Notes: generated from the letters alone by a model not told the origin. Shown: positions 55,317 through 63,324, numbered from the stretch's first letter. The stretch: 64,000 bases of DNA from Clostridia bacterium (GCA_017399175.1 JAFQEE010000065.1:1-64000); one strand, 5' to 3'. Numbers and translations are program-made.

Positions 55317-56240
55317 TTATTCTCCTATTATCTTGACTTCAGTTTCTAATGTAACCCCAAATTTTTCCTTAACAATTCGCTGAACATCACCTATAAGAGT
55401 AATGACATCAGTAGCAGTTGCACCGCCTTTATTAATAACAAAGCCTGCGTGCTTTTCACTTACCTGTGCACCGCCGACTGTATAGCCTTTAAGTCCACTA
55501 TCCTGTATAAGTGCACCTGCAAAATATCCTTCAGGTCGTTTAAATGTACTTCCTGCACTTGGATATTCTAAAGGTTGCTTATCTTTTCTTCTCTGTAATT
55601 TATCATCCATAGCAGCCTTGATGTTCTTTTTATCTGATTTTGTAAGTTTGAGGACCGCTGATGTAATTGTATAACCATTTTTTGTATAAGCACTGTGACG
55701 GTATCCTAAATCAAGACTATCCCTTGACAGTTCACCTGTGTTCCCCTTATCGTCAATATGATTTACGGAATAAAGAACATCTTTCATTTCTCCACCATAG
55801 GCACCTGCATTCATATATACAGCACCGCCAACATTACCGGGAATACCGTAAGCAAATTCAAGTCCTGAAAGTGAATTCTCGTAAGCAAACATACATACGG
55901 ATTTTAAAGCTGCACCCGCTTCACAGTAAATTGTTGTTTCATCCAATAATTCAACCTTTGACATCTGTGAGCCGATTTTAATTACAACTCCGTCAATGCC
56001 ATTATCGGAAACAAGAAGATTTGAACCGTTACCAATAATCAAGGGTTTAATGCTTTTTGAATGACAGAAAGCGATAATCTGTCCAAGTGCATCTACAGAA
56101 TCAGGTGTAATGAGAAGACTTGCATTACCGCCACATTTGAATGTTGTATATTTTTTCATAGGTGCGTCATATTCAACTTTTGCACCAAGGTTTTCAGCAA
56201 ACAATGCAATTTCTTTATACACACTTTTTCCTACTTTCAT
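55317..56240 (-). CDS. murB: UDP-N-acetylenolpyruvoylglucosamine reductase
   Basis: FAD- and NADPH-dependent second step of UDP-MurNAc synthesis. Motifs: TTFKCGGNASLLI and IGNGSNLLVSD in the FAD-binding domain, GIPGNVGGAVYMNAGAYGGE, the catalytic serine in PSAGSTFKRP and a terminal glutamate in ETEV. At 307 residues it fits the type II MurB. It shares one base with hprK and precedes whiA. Confidence 0.96.
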   Translation of the reverse strand: MKVGKSVYKEIALFAENLGAKVEYDAPMKKYTTFKCGGNASLLITPDSVDALGQIIAFCHSKSIKPLIIGNGSNLLVSDNGIDGVVIKIGSQMSKVELLDETTIYCEAGAALKSVCMFAYENSLSGLEFAYGIPGNVGGAVYMNAGAYGGEMKDVLYSVNHIDDKGNTGELSRDSLDLGYRHSAYTKNGYTITSAVLKLTKSDKKNIKAAMDDKLQRRKDKQPLEYPSAGSTFKRPEGYFAGALIQDSGLKGYTVGGAQVSEKHAGFVINKGGATATDVITLIGDVQRIVKEKFGVTLETEVKIIGE

Positions 56241-57208
56241 TAATAATTTTGCCAGATGTCAATTTCGTGGGATTTTGGTTCATAGCCCTCATCCATACCA
56301 AGCTGATGAAGAAGCTCACGAGCAGCATTATATCCCATTTTCTTCTGTCTGTTATTCATAGCAGCACACTCGATAATAACAGCAAGGTTACGACCAGGCT
56401 TTACAGGAACAACGGTCAACGGGATTTTAACACCCATAATTGTTATGTATTCGTTGTCAAGTCCCATACGGTCATATACCTTTGAACTGTCCCAAGGCTC
56501 AAGCTGAATAACCATATTGATTTTTTCAGTAAGTTTAACAGCACCCATACCGAAAAGACGACGTGCATTGATAATACCTATTCCTCGAAGTTCGATAAAA
56601 TGACGGATATTATCAGGAGCAGAGCCAACAAGTGTTTTTGCAGACGCTTTTCTTATTTCAACTGCATCATCGGCAATAAGACGGTGACCACGCTTAATAA
56701 GCTCGATTGCAGTTTCACTCTTACCAACACCGCTGTCACCAACTATCAGTACACCTTCACCGTAAACCTCAACAAGAACACCGTGACGGGTAATACGAGG
56801 TGCAAGTGCAGTACCAAGGAAATAAATGAGAGTTGACATACTTGCAGATGTTGCTTCTGCAGTTCTTAAAATAGGAACACGATATTTTTCAGCAAACTCA
56901 ATCATTCCGTCAAGTGGTTCCATACTTCTTGTTATAATTACAACTGACGGTTGTCTGCTGAAAAGTCTTTCAATACATTCGAGCTGTTGCTCTTTACTGA
57001 AAGATTTAACAAATTCAAATTCAGAAAAACCAAGGTACTGAACACGGGCAGGGTCAAAATATTTATCGTTACCTGCAAGTATAAGTCCCGGTCTGTTAAC
57101 CTCCTGAGATGTTATTGAAATTTCAGACGCATCACAGGGCAAATATATTGTTTCAAGACCAAATTCATTGATAATTTTCTCTAATGTTACAGAATATTCA
57201 GATGCCAA
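56240..57208 (-). CDS. hprK: HPr kinase/phosphorylase
   Basis: Phosphorylates and dephosphorylates HPr at serine 46, the switch for carbon catabolite control. The P-loop GDSGVGKS is at 157-164, followed by IADDAVEI and the capping IELRGIGIINARRLFG motif. The 322 residues are normal. It heads the operon hprK-murB-whiA-lepB-lepB-rbgA-rnhB-yraN and is divergent from a hypothetical gene. Confidence 0.96.
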   Translation of the reverse strand: MASEYSVTLEKIINEFGLETIYLPCDASEISITSQEVNRPGLILAGNDKYFDPARVQYLGFSEFEFVKSFSKEQQLECIERLFSRQPSVVIITRSMEPLDGMIEFAEKYRVPILRTAEATSASMSTLIYFLGTALAPRITRHGVLVEVYGEGVLIVGDSGVGKSETAIELIKRGHRLIADDAVEIRKASAKTLVGSAPDNIRHFIELRGIGIINARRLFGMGAVKLTEKINMVIQLEPWDSSKVYDRMGLDNEYITIMGVKIPLTVVPVKPGRNLAVIIECAAMNNRQKKMGYNAARELLHQLGMDEGYEPKSHEIDIWQNY

Positions 57209-57325
57209 AACGCCTATCTCCCCTTTATAAAAACATATTTAAGTTATTATATAACATTCTCTTTTATTTTCCAATAGTTTTTTTTGCATTTTATTGATTT
57301 TTTTATTACAAACTTGTAAACTTTA

Positions 57326-57354
57326 TTGAATTGCTCTACCTTTTATCTTATAAT
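57326..57354 (+). promoter_or_regulatory. Sigma-A-type promoter of the hypothetical gene at 57375
   Basis: TTGAAT (57326-57331), a 17-nt spacer and TATAAT (57349-57354) lie just upstream. GAGGTGA (57362-57368) follows as ribosome binding site, so the leader is very short. Confidence 0.7.
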
Positions 57355-57374
57355 CAATTTGTGAGGTGAATTTT

Positions 57375-57914
57375 ATGAAAAAAGGAACAAAGATTTTTCT
57401 TAGCATCATTCTTGTTACAGTAATCTTGGTTGGTACTTTTTTAATATGGGATAATTTCGGTTTTTACTACAGTACCAAGGCAAAATACTATGAAAGTGCT
57501 ACATCCGAACATCTGCTTCCTGCTGTCGGTACTTTACCTGAATACAAATCAGTAAAATATAAATATTATGAGGATTGGTTTTTGGCCTTTTCCTCAAAAG
57601 CGTATTCAATGATAGTAAAATATGATGAAGAAACATTTAAGAATCAAAAAAAGGTTATTTATGAACCTTATGAAAATATTAATGAATATGAATTTTCTAA
57701 CGAAGAAAAAAATATAGTTAAAAGGAATCTCGAGCCAATCAATGTTGACGGATTTTCCTTTGAAATGTATTCAGAATGGTATCCAAAATGTATTTATTTC
57801 ATCGGAACAAATGATAAAACAAACGAAATAGCTTATATATTTTTTGAGGACACAGATTTAGACGAAATCAATATGCCATATTCAATGTTTATTAACTCTT
57901 ATTGCGGATGGTAA
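57375..57914 (+). CDS. Hypothetical signal-anchored protein
   Basis: 179 residues from ATG at 57375, fixed by GAGGTGA with 6 nt spacing. One N-terminal hydrophobic helix (about 6-26) suggests a signal anchor; the remainder is mixed alpha/beta, acidic and rich in Tyr, Lys and Glu, and ends SYCGW. I do not recognise the family. A clear promoter and terminator make it an independent transcript. It may be a surface or membrane-associated protein of this lineage. Confidence 0.75.
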   Translation: MKKGTKIFLSIILVTVILVGTFLIWDNFGFYYSTKAKYYESATSEHLLPAVGTLPEYKSVKYKYYEDWFLAFSSKAYSMIVKYDEETFKNQKKVIYEPYENINEYEFSNEEKNIVKRNLEPINVDGFSFEMYSEWYPKCIYFIGTNDKTNEIAYIFFEDTDLDEINMPYSMFINSYCGW

Positions 57915-57918
57915 AACC

Positions 57919-57955
57919 GAACCCGACAGGATATTTCCCGTCGGGTTCTTTTAAT
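57919..57955 (+). terminator. Terminator of the hypothetical gene
   Basis: GAACCCGAC (57919-57927) pairs with GTCGGGTTC (57940-57948), followed by TTTTAATTT. It separates this gene from the convergent SASP gene. Confidence 0.88.
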
Positions 57956-57968
57956 TTACGAAAATAAG

Positions 57969-58163
57969 TTATTTCATATTTTCTTCGTATGACTTAATCA
58001 TCTTTTTAACCATCTGACCGCCGACACTACCTGCCTGCTTTGAAGTAAGGTCACCGTTATAGCCCTGCTTAAGGTTTACGCCAACTTCAGAAGCTGCTTC
58101 CATCTTGAAACGGTCGAGAGCTTCACGAGCTTCAGGTACTACGTTCTTATTACCTCTTGACAT
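57969..58163 (-). CDS. Alpha/beta-type small acid-soluble spore protein
   Basis: 64 residues. SASPs coat and protect forespore DNA. The pattern EALDRFKMEAASEVGV contains the germination protease site around EVGV, and the C-terminal GSVGGQMVKKMIKSYE matches the family's DNA-binding part. Ribosome binding site AAGGGGTG. Together with spoIVB and spoIIID it shows the organism makes true endospores. No sigma-G promoter could be called with confidence. Confidence 0.95.
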   Translation of the reverse strand: MSRGNKNVVPEAREALDRFKMEAASEVGVNLKQGYNGDLTSKQAGSVGGQMVKKMIKSYEENMK

Positions 58164-58257
58164 CTGAATACACCCCTTATCAATTAAAGTTTTATATCAA
58201 TTGCGTTTGCAGTAGTAGTTTGAACAATTCAAATGTTTTTATTATTGATAATTTTTG

Positions 58258-59133
58258 TTAATTCGACACATAATCTCGCAACGATAAAAACTTATATCCC
58301 TGACTTTTTGCTTCATCAATTATTCGTCCAAGTGCATTTGCGTTATCGGGAGAAACGGAATGCAAAAGTATGACTGCGCCGGGATGAAGTCGGGATACTA
58401 CTTTGTCATATGCGTACTGTTCACCTTTTTGGTTATTCAAATCCCAATCGGCATATGCTAACGACCAGAAAACACACGAATATCCTAAAGAATTGACAGT
58501 TTTTAATGCAGTATCGGTATATTCGCCTTTCGGAAATCTGAAATACGGCTCACTATATTTAAAATTTTCTTTCAGATATTCTTCCATACCGCGAATTTCC
58601 TCTGTCATCTGCTCGGTGGAAATATCTGCAAATGAGGGATGAGTTACAGAATGATTACCTACAATATGGCCCTCATTTATCATTCTTTTGATAAGGTCAG
58701 GATTTTCTTTAACCTGTGGCAAAGTGCAGAAAAATGCAGCGTTTACATTCTTTTCTTTTAATACATCAAGGATTTTTTCCGTATATCCGTTTTCATATCC
58801 ACAGTCAAATGTGAGATACAAGACTTTGTCTTTAGATTTTGTATCAAGACAAAATGCGTTAAAGTTGTTTTCTTCAAAATATTTCTGATTATTGATTGAA
58901 ATTTCATTTGGTTTTCCATCTTTTGCTACACCGTAACTGTGAGATTTTTTCTCGTTAAAATTTTGTGCCATAGGTTCAGGCAAAACAGATGTTTCGGGTA
59001 AATTTTTGCTGTCTTTTGTTGATGATGTTGTATCGTTTGTTTCGTTATTTTCAGAACTCATGGTACAAGAAGTCAACAAACATATACATATAATAAGTGT
59101 TATTGCACAAATTACTTTTGTAACTTTTTTCAT
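58258..59133 (-). CDS. Polysaccharide deacetylase, PdaA-like lipoprotein
   Basis: 291 residues with a lipobox LLTSC (C23) after the hydrophobic leader, so probably a lipid-anchored outer-face protein. The NodB/CE4 domain has LTFDCGYENG (first catalytic Asp), GNHSVTHP (two metal-binding His), RFPKG and ILLHS. The TFDCGYENG form and overall layout match delta-lactam deacetylases (PdaA), which make muramic delta-lactam in spore cortex. That role fits the neighbouring SASP gene but is inferred; the lipobox is less usual for PdaA. Confidence 0.82.
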   Translation of the reverse strand: MKKVTKVICAITLIICICLLTSCTMSSENNETNDTTSSTKDSKNLPETSVLPEPMAQNFNEKKSHSYGVAKDGKPNEISINNQKYFEENNFNAFCLDTKSKDKVLYLTFDCGYENGYTEKILDVLKEKNVNAAFFCTLPQVKENPDLIKRMINEGHIVGNHSVTHPSFADISTEQMTEEIRGMEEYLKENFKYSEPYFRFPKGEYTDTALKTVNSLGYSCVFWSLAYADWDLNNQKGEQYAYDKVVSRLHPGAVILLHSVSPDNANALGRIIDEAKSQGYKFLSLRDYVSN

Positions 59134-59144
59134 TTGTGTGTACC

Positions 59145-59324
59145 TTAGTTCATCATCTTGTTAACGCTGTCAACCACATCATTAACAGTATTCATAGCCT
59201 TTTTAGCTGTCTTCTTCATCTTCTTTTTAGTTGACTTATCAGACATTGTACCTGTCATAGCCATTGCTGCTGTACCTGCAAGCATACCAGCACCTACAAC
59301 CTTGCCGACTTGTTTTTTATCCAT
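59145..59324 (-). CDS. Small Lys/Met-rich protein, unknown
   Basis: 59 residues from ATG at 59324, supported by AAGGGGA 6 nt upstream. A 20-residue Ala/Gly/Met-rich hydrophobic stretch (about 7-27) may be a membrane helix. A very basic KKKMKKTAKKAM segment and a short amphipathic C-terminus follow. It lies 11 bp upstream of the deacetylase gene on the same strand, so the two are probably cotranscribed. Family unknown. Confidence 0.6.
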   Translation of the reverse strand: MDKKQVGKVVGAGMLAGTAAMAMTGTMSDKSTKKKMKKTAKKAMNTVNDVVDSVNKMMN

Positions 59325-59480
59325 TATTATTCCCCTTCCTTTCATATTTTTTCGCTCAATTTTAATGAGCAATAATATTTTTTGAAAGAAAGCAAAAAAA
59401 ATTATCAAATTCTATTTTAAATTATTTCTAAAAATGTTATACTTTGATTTAGGAAAATTTTGAAAATTCAGGTGATTTTT

Positions 59481-59987
59481 ATGACATTAAATATTGTAAT
59501 GGTTGAGCCGGAAATTCCACAGAACACTGGTAATGTGGCAAGAACCTGTGCTGCAACAGGTGCAAGACTTCATCTTGTAGGTAAAATGGGATTTACTCCT
59601 GATGATAAAAAGTTAAAACGAGCAGGTCTTGATTACTGGTATTTGCTCGATATTACATATTACGACACAATAGAAGAGTTTTTCCTGAAAAACAAAGGTG
59701 GAAATTTCTTCTATTTTTCAACAAAAGCACAGAAAAGACATTCTGATGTTTCATATCCTGACAACACATATCTTGTTTTTGGTAAGGAAACAGCAGGGTT
59801 ACCTGAAAAACTGCTTTTTGAAAATGCTGACAAATGTGTTCGTATTCCTATGATTGACGAGGCAAGAAGCCTTAACCTTTCAAATGCTGTTGCAATCGGT
59901 GTTTATGAAACATTAAGACAGTGGGATTACCCACAGTTGTTGGAATCAGGTGAATTGAGAGATTATCTTTGGAGTGACCAGCAATGA
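59481..59987 (+). CDS. trmL: tRNA (cytidine(34)-2'-O)-methyltransferase TrmL
   Basis: SPOUT-fold enzyme methylating the wobble ribose of tRNA-Leu species. Motifs: EPEIPQNTGNVARTCAATG, LVFGKETAGLP and the knot RIPMIDEARSLNLSNAVAI. ATG at 59481 follows AGGTGA; the frame runs seven codons further upstream without a ribosome binding site. That gives 168 residues, the normal size. Its last 4 bp overlap the next gene. Confidence 0.95.
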   Translation: MTLNIVMVEPEIPQNTGNVARTCAATGARLHLVGKMGFTPDDKKLKRAGLDYWYLLDITYYDTIEEFFLKNKGGNFFYFSTKAQKRHSDVSYPDNTYLVFGKETAGLPEKLLFENADKCVRIPMIDEARSLNLSNAVAIGVYETLRQWDYPQLLESGELRDYLWSDQQ

Positions 59988-60355
59988 AAACTCCACAAGA
60001 ACTAATCAAATACTGTCTTTCAAAAAATGGTGCTTATATTGACCATCCTTTCGGACCAGATTCAGAAATAATTAAAGTAGAAAATAAGATATTTGCACAA
60101 TTTTTTCAACTTAAAGGTGTTGACACAATAACACTTAAATGCGATGCTATGACAGGTCAGTTTTACAGACAGATGTTTCCAGGCGTTGTTGTACGAGGAT
60201 ATCATTGTCCACCAATTCAACAACCGTATTTCAATACATTTCCGTCGGATGGCTCTGTTCCAGACGAAATTATATTTGAGATGATTGACCATAGTTATAT
60301 GGTTGTAGTTGAAAAATTACCCAAATATTTACAAAGAAAATTGAACAATGAATGA
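59984..60355 (+). CDS. MmcQ/YjbR family protein
   Basis: 123 residues of the MmcQ/YjbR fold (PF04237), similar to the CyaY/double-wing fold. The start LIKYCLSKNGAYIDHPFGPD, then IFAQFF, LKCD and the C-terminal HSYMVVVEKLPKYLQ are typical. Members are described as DNA-binding-like, but the function is unproven. The ATG overlaps the trmL stop (translational coupling). Confidence 0.88.
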   Translation: MKTPQELIKYCLSKNGAYIDHPFGPDSEIIKVENKIFAQFFQLKGVDTITLKCDAMTGQFYRQMFPGVVVRGYHCPPIQQPYFNTFPSDGSVPDEIIFEMIDHSYMVVVEKLPKYLQRKLNNE

Positions 60356-60373
60356 CAAAAAGCATGTACTATC

Positions 60374-60461
60374 GGCTCCCTCTGACGAGGGAGCTGTCAT
60401 TTTGTCAAAAATGACTGAGGGAGAGATTTAGTGAACAGAAAATCCAAGCTCTCCCTCAGTC
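60374..60461. repeat. CTCCCT-type palindromic repeat unit
   Basis: GGCTCCCTCTGACGAGGGAGC (60374-60394) is one hairpin. GACTGAGGGAGAG (60413-60425) is repeated inverted, exactly, as CTCTCCCTCAGTC (60449-60461). A related copy precedes thrS at 63270-63305. It lies in the 387-bp gap between the YjbR gene and padR, which otherwise holds only further repeats and the padR promoter. Confidence 0.75.
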
Positions 60462-60511
60462 GCTCACATTGCTCGTGCCACCTTCCACTCGTAAAAAAAA
60501 GGGGGCAAAGA

Positions 60512-60649
60512 GATTCTTTGCTACGCTCAGAATGACAAGAAAAGGTAGGGGTGGATGCCCTTCATTCGCCCGCATTTTAATATATCAATTAGAGCGGGAC
60601 GATGTGGGCATCGTCCCCTACAAAGCAGGCGTGGAAGCCTGCCACTACG
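60512..60649. repeat. Interspersed repeats: TCAGAATGACA element and CCCCTAC palindromes
   Basis: GATTCTTTGCTACGCTCAG then AATGACAAG (60513-60539) matches the copies at 23886 and 62828. GTAGGGGTGGATGCCC (60547-60562) is an inverted copy of the CCCCTAC family. GGGACGATGTGGGCATCGTC then CCCTAC (60597-60622) and GCAGGCGTGGAAGCCTGC then CACTAC (60626-60649) are two adjacent palindromes with the same tail. Confidence 0.75.
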
Positions 60650-60669
60650 CGATAATTTAAAATGCATAC

Positions 60670-60698
60670 TTGACAAAAAGAAAATACTATTGTAACAT
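60670..60698 (+). promoter_or_regulatory. Promoter of the padR-HAAS operon
   Basis: TTGACA (60670-60675), a 17-nt spacer and TAACAT (60693-60698). The downstream ATACATATGGAACATA stretch is rich in ACAT/ATGT half-sites of the kind PadR proteins bind, so autoregulation is plausible. Confidence 0.6.
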
Positions 60699-60742
60699 AT
60701 ACATATGGAACATAGGTATTATATTTTTAAGGAGGAATATTT

Positions 60743-61069
60743 ATGGCAAAGAACGATTTAATGCACGGTAACACTTCTCTTTTGGTATTATCTCTTATCG
60801 AGCAAAGGGATATGTACGGTTATCAGATTATCAAGGAATTAAAACGCAAGAGTGAAAATGTTTTTGAATTAAAAGAAGGCTCACTCTACCCTGTTTTACA
60901 CGCACTTGAAAACGAAAAACTCATTACATCTTATATTGAAGAAACAGAATCTGCACGCAAACGCAGATACTATAAAATCACCGACAAAGGCAGAAAGGAA
61001 TTGGCAGATAAAAAGGAAGAATTTTTCATTTTTACCAATGCAGCAAGAAAAGTATTGAATTTTGCATAG
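60743..61069 (+). CDS. PadR family transcriptional regulator
   Basis: 108 residues, the short PadR type (winged helix plus one dimerisation helix). Typical motifs are LLVLSLIEQRDMYGYQIIKEL, LKEGSLYPVLHALE and RKRRYYKITDKGRKEL. Ribosome binding site AAGGAGGA. It is followed after 12 bp by two HAAS-domain membrane proteins, the usual partnership in which a small PadR controls a membrane-located HAAS protein. Confidence 0.93.
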   Translation: MAKNDLMHGNTSLLVLSLIEQRDMYGYQIIKELKRKSENVFELKEGSLYPVLHALENEKLITSYIEETESARKRRYYKITDKGRKELADKKEEFFIFTNAARKVLNFA

Positions 61070-61081
61070 GGCGGTGACATT

Positions 61082-61936
61082 ATGGCAATGCGAAATTACT
61101 TGAATTTTAATGAAGCCAAAGAATTTTACATAGAACGGGTTTTATATCACATTCATTACAAAAAACTCGGAAAAAGAATTAAAGAAGAAATCGCAAGTCA
61201 TATGGACGATATGTATGACGATTTCAAAAACGATTTTGATAACGAACTTGATGTGGCTAAAAAAGTTATTGACGAAATGGGTGACCCTGACAAATTAGGT
61301 CTTGAACTTAAAGAGGCAAACAAAAAAATTCTGCGTATTGTAAGGACATTCAAGCTTACATTGGTATTATCTATCATTCACGCTATAATATTATGTTCAC
61401 CCGTACTGTATGATGTTGTTACGGATATCGAACAGTATTATAAAGCTGTTGATATAACCACAATTGAAGCTCAAATGAGTGAAGAATACAACAACGGTAA
61501 ACCTATAAGGCTTTTTGCCAAAACAGACCACAACGGAAAGGTACATAGATACTATGTTCCAGACAAACAACCCGAAGGCGGTTTTGTATGTATACATACT
61601 GAATCAATTACTGTTTTAGGAAAAAGCTACAAGGACAAATTTTTGTACTATGCGTGTAATGGTGGTAATTTTAGCGATGTGCACACATTTGTATTAGATT
61701 ATCCCTCACCTGATTATTTACTTGTATTAACTGCACTTACTGAAGCAAAATATTATAAATTGTATTTACAGCCACTTTATTCAGACAGTGGTCTTAAACC
61801 TTATTGGAGTGATTTCATGGAATATCCTCAAAACGGAACTTACGACAACCCTGTTTCTGTTTTAGTTGATTTACCTGAAGGATACCATTGGAGTTATGTA
61901 AAAGAATTTGATGAGAATAAAGAATTGATTGAGTAA
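61082..61936 (+). CDS. HAAS-domain membrane protein, copy 1
   Basis: 284 residues. The N-terminal HAAS-like (permease prefix-like) helical domain at about 1-85 contains FYIERVLYHIHYKKLGKRI, SHMDDMYDDF and DEMGDPDKLGLEL. A membrane helix follows at about 95-115, then a 165-residue domain outside or at the membrane of unknown fold, ending DFMEYPQNGTYDNP and a final DENKELIE. Ribosome binding site GGTGA. The gene is paralogous to the next one. Its likely partner is the PadR regulator just upstream. Confidence 0.85.
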   Translation: MAMRNYLNFNEAKEFYIERVLYHIHYKKLGKRIKEEIASHMDDMYDDFKNDFDNELDVAKKVIDEMGDPDKLGLELKEANKKILRIVRTFKLTLVLSIIHAIILCSPVLYDVVTDIEQYYKAVDITTIEAQMSEEYNNGKPIRLFAKTDHNGKVHRYYVPDKQPEGGFVCIHTESITVLGKSYKDKFLYYACNGGNFSDVHTFVLDYPSPDYLLVLTALTEAKYYKLYLQPLYSDSGLKPYWSDFMEYPQNGTYDNPVSVLVDLPEGYHWSYVKEFDENKELIE

Positions 61937-61971
61937 ATAAAGATTATCATTTTACAAAAGATGGTGATGAT

Positions 61972-62826
61972 ATGAGAGAAATTAAAGATTTTGATACTGA
62001 AAAGAAAGTATTTATTGGTAAAGTATTAAACCATATTCATTACAACAAATTGCATGCGAGAATTTATGAGGAACTTTCAAATCATATGGATGATATGTAT
62101 GAAGATTTCAGCAGTACTTGTGATGATGAAAATGAAGTCACAAAAAGAGTTATTAATGAAATAGGTAATCCTGATGAACTTGGAAGCGAATTACAGAAAA
62201 TTCACAAATCTGTTTTATTGCGTGCAAGAATTTTAAAAAGCGTTTGTTCTATCATTTTAATAATATTAATGCCTTATATTTTTGATGGTGTTTACACTGC
62301 CGGAGAAGATATATACAATTATATAACCGCCTTTACTGTTGAAGAAGCTGAACAATGGATTGTAGAAAATAAAACTGAAGGACAAACTATAAAATTTCTT
62401 ACAGAAGTTGAGCATAACGGAGTGGTTCACAGAATATATACACCTGAAGTTCAAGATGAAAATTTTGACATTTATCATATATGTTCCGTGAAACTTTTTG
62501 GGATAAATATTAAAGATAAATTTGAATATGCCCATTCTACATATATTTCCTCTGATGAATATACAATTGCAAATTTAGATACTGATACTTACAGATTAAG
62601 TGACGCTTTGTTTATTTATTTTGACAATCCACAAGAAGAATATCTTAAAGTCAAATGCATCCCGACAGAAGAAGGACTTGATGAATATTGGAGTGATTTT
62701 ATCAAAATTCCGCAAAACGGAACCATTGATAAACCCGAATACGTTCTTTTTGATTGTCCTTACGGGTATCGTTGGAATAAATATGAAAGATATGATGAAA
62801 ATAAAAAATTGATTGAGTGGGAATAA
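61972..62826 (+). CDS. HAAS-domain membrane protein, copy 2
   Basis: 284 residues, the same length and layout as copy 1. The HAAS domain shows VLNHIHYNKLHARI, NHMDDMYEDF and NEIGNPDELGSEL; a membrane helix lies at about 85-105; the C-terminal domain keeps DFIKIPQNGTIDKP and ends RYDENKKLIEWE. The two copies are diverged paralogues from a tandem duplication. Ribosome binding site GGTGATGAT. No terminator is evident; palindromic repeats follow at once. Confidence 0.83.
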   Translation: MREIKDFDTEKKVFIGKVLNHIHYNKLHARIYEELSNHMDDMYEDFSSTCDDENEVTKRVINEIGNPDELGSELQKIHKSVLLRARILKSVCSIILIILMPYIFDGVYTAGEDIYNYITAFTVEEAEQWIVENKTEGQTIKFLTEVEHNGVVHRIYTPEVQDENFDIYHICSVKLFGINIKDKFEYAHSTYISSDEYTIANLDTDTYRLSDALFIYFDNPQEEYLKVKCIPTEEGLDEYWSDFIKIPQNGTIDKPEYVLFDCPYGYRWNKYERYDENKKLIEWE

Positions 62827-62923
62827 GATTCTTCGCTTACGCACAGAATGACATTATAAACGGGACGATGTGGGCATCGTCCCCTACTTTTTTCAACGGG
62901 CTGCCGAGGTCGTCAGCCCCTAC
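62827..62923. repeat. Repeat cluster between the HAAS genes and thrS
   Basis: GATTCTTCGCTTACGCACAG then AATGACATT (62828-62856) is a TCAGAATGACA-type copy. GGGACGATGTGGGCATCGTC then CCCTAC (62863-62888) and GGGCTGCCGAGGTCGTCAGC then CCCTAC (62898-62923) are CCCCTAC-family palindromes. The GATGTGGGCATCGTC copy is identical to that at 60.6 kb. Confidence 0.75.
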
Positions 62924-62933
62924 AAATTGGGTG

Positions 62934-62962
62934 TTGACAATAGGTTAAAATCAGTATAAAAT
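62934..62962 (+). promoter_or_regulatory. Promoter of the thrS leader
   Basis: TTGACA (62934-62939), a 17-nt spacer and TAAAAT (62957-62962); an overlapping TATAAA at 62955 is an alternative -10 box. Transcription would begin just before T-box stem I. Confidence 0.7.
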
Positions 62963-62969
62963 ATATATG

Positions 62970-63237
62970 ATATTTTGAAAGCGTTGAGAAAGAACGACGG
63001 ATAAGTTGAATTTGCAGAGAGATTTCGGTTGGTGCGAGAAATCATTTCGGTATCCGAAGACCACTTTCGAGCATTGGTGAAAACGGTTTTACTGATTAAG
63101 CCAATCGTATTAACTGCGTTAAAGTTATTTGAGTGGCAAAATAGTTTTTTGTTTTGCAATACGGGTGGAACCGTGGAATGTTGTTTTTATAGCATTTCAT
63201 CCTGTTTTCAGGGTGAAGTGCTTTTATTTTTATTTAA
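62970..63237 (+). promoter_or_regulatory. T-box riboswitch of thrS, threonine type
   Basis: The leader senses uncharged tRNA-Thr and controls read-through into thrS. Stem I holds the GCAGAGAG and GGTGCGAG elements of the distal loop region. The likely specifier is ACC (63060-63062), a threonine codon, in GAAGACCACTTTCG. The T-box sequence is ACGGGTGGAACCGTGG (63161-63176). Its acceptor-pairing bulge TGGA (63166-63169) would pair with a UCCA tRNA end. A terminator follows at 63191. Specifier position is inferred from layout, not from folding. Confidence 0.88.
63191..63237 (+). terminator. T-box leader terminator
   Basis: AGCATTTCATCCTG pairs with AGGGTGAAGTGCT (63191-63204 with 63210-63221, with minor bulges), followed by a T-rich TTTATTTTTATTT run. 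Its 5' side competes with the antiterminator containing the T-box. Confidence 0.85.
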
Positions 63238-63262
63238 TTATTATTTGCGGGTCGTTGTTTAA

Positions 63263-63324
63263 CCCCTCAGTCACCTCACGGTGACAGCTCCCCTTTCAGG
63301 GGAGCCGAGAGTGCCGACCCCTAC
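63263..63324. repeat. Palindromic repeat inside the thrS leader
   Basis: GTCACCTCACGGTGAC (63270-63285), GCTCCCCTTTCAGGGGAGC (63287-63305) and a CCCCTAC tail (63318-63324) lie between the T-box terminator and the thrS ribosome binding site at 63328-63333. It resembles the repeat at 60374-60461. Confidence 0.7.

Noticed and set aside
60374..60649. CRISPR array
   Set aside because: Repeats differ in length and type, have no uniform spacers, and there are no cas genes.
60469..60660. Plus-strand ORF with a basic start between the YjbR gene and padR
   Set aside because: It is made of interspersed palindromic repeats; the composition is not coding-like and no ribosome binding site is present.
63029..63262. 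Plus-strand ORF upstream of thrS
   Set aside because: It lies across the T-box riboswitch; the open frame is incidental and contains the specifier and T-box sequences.
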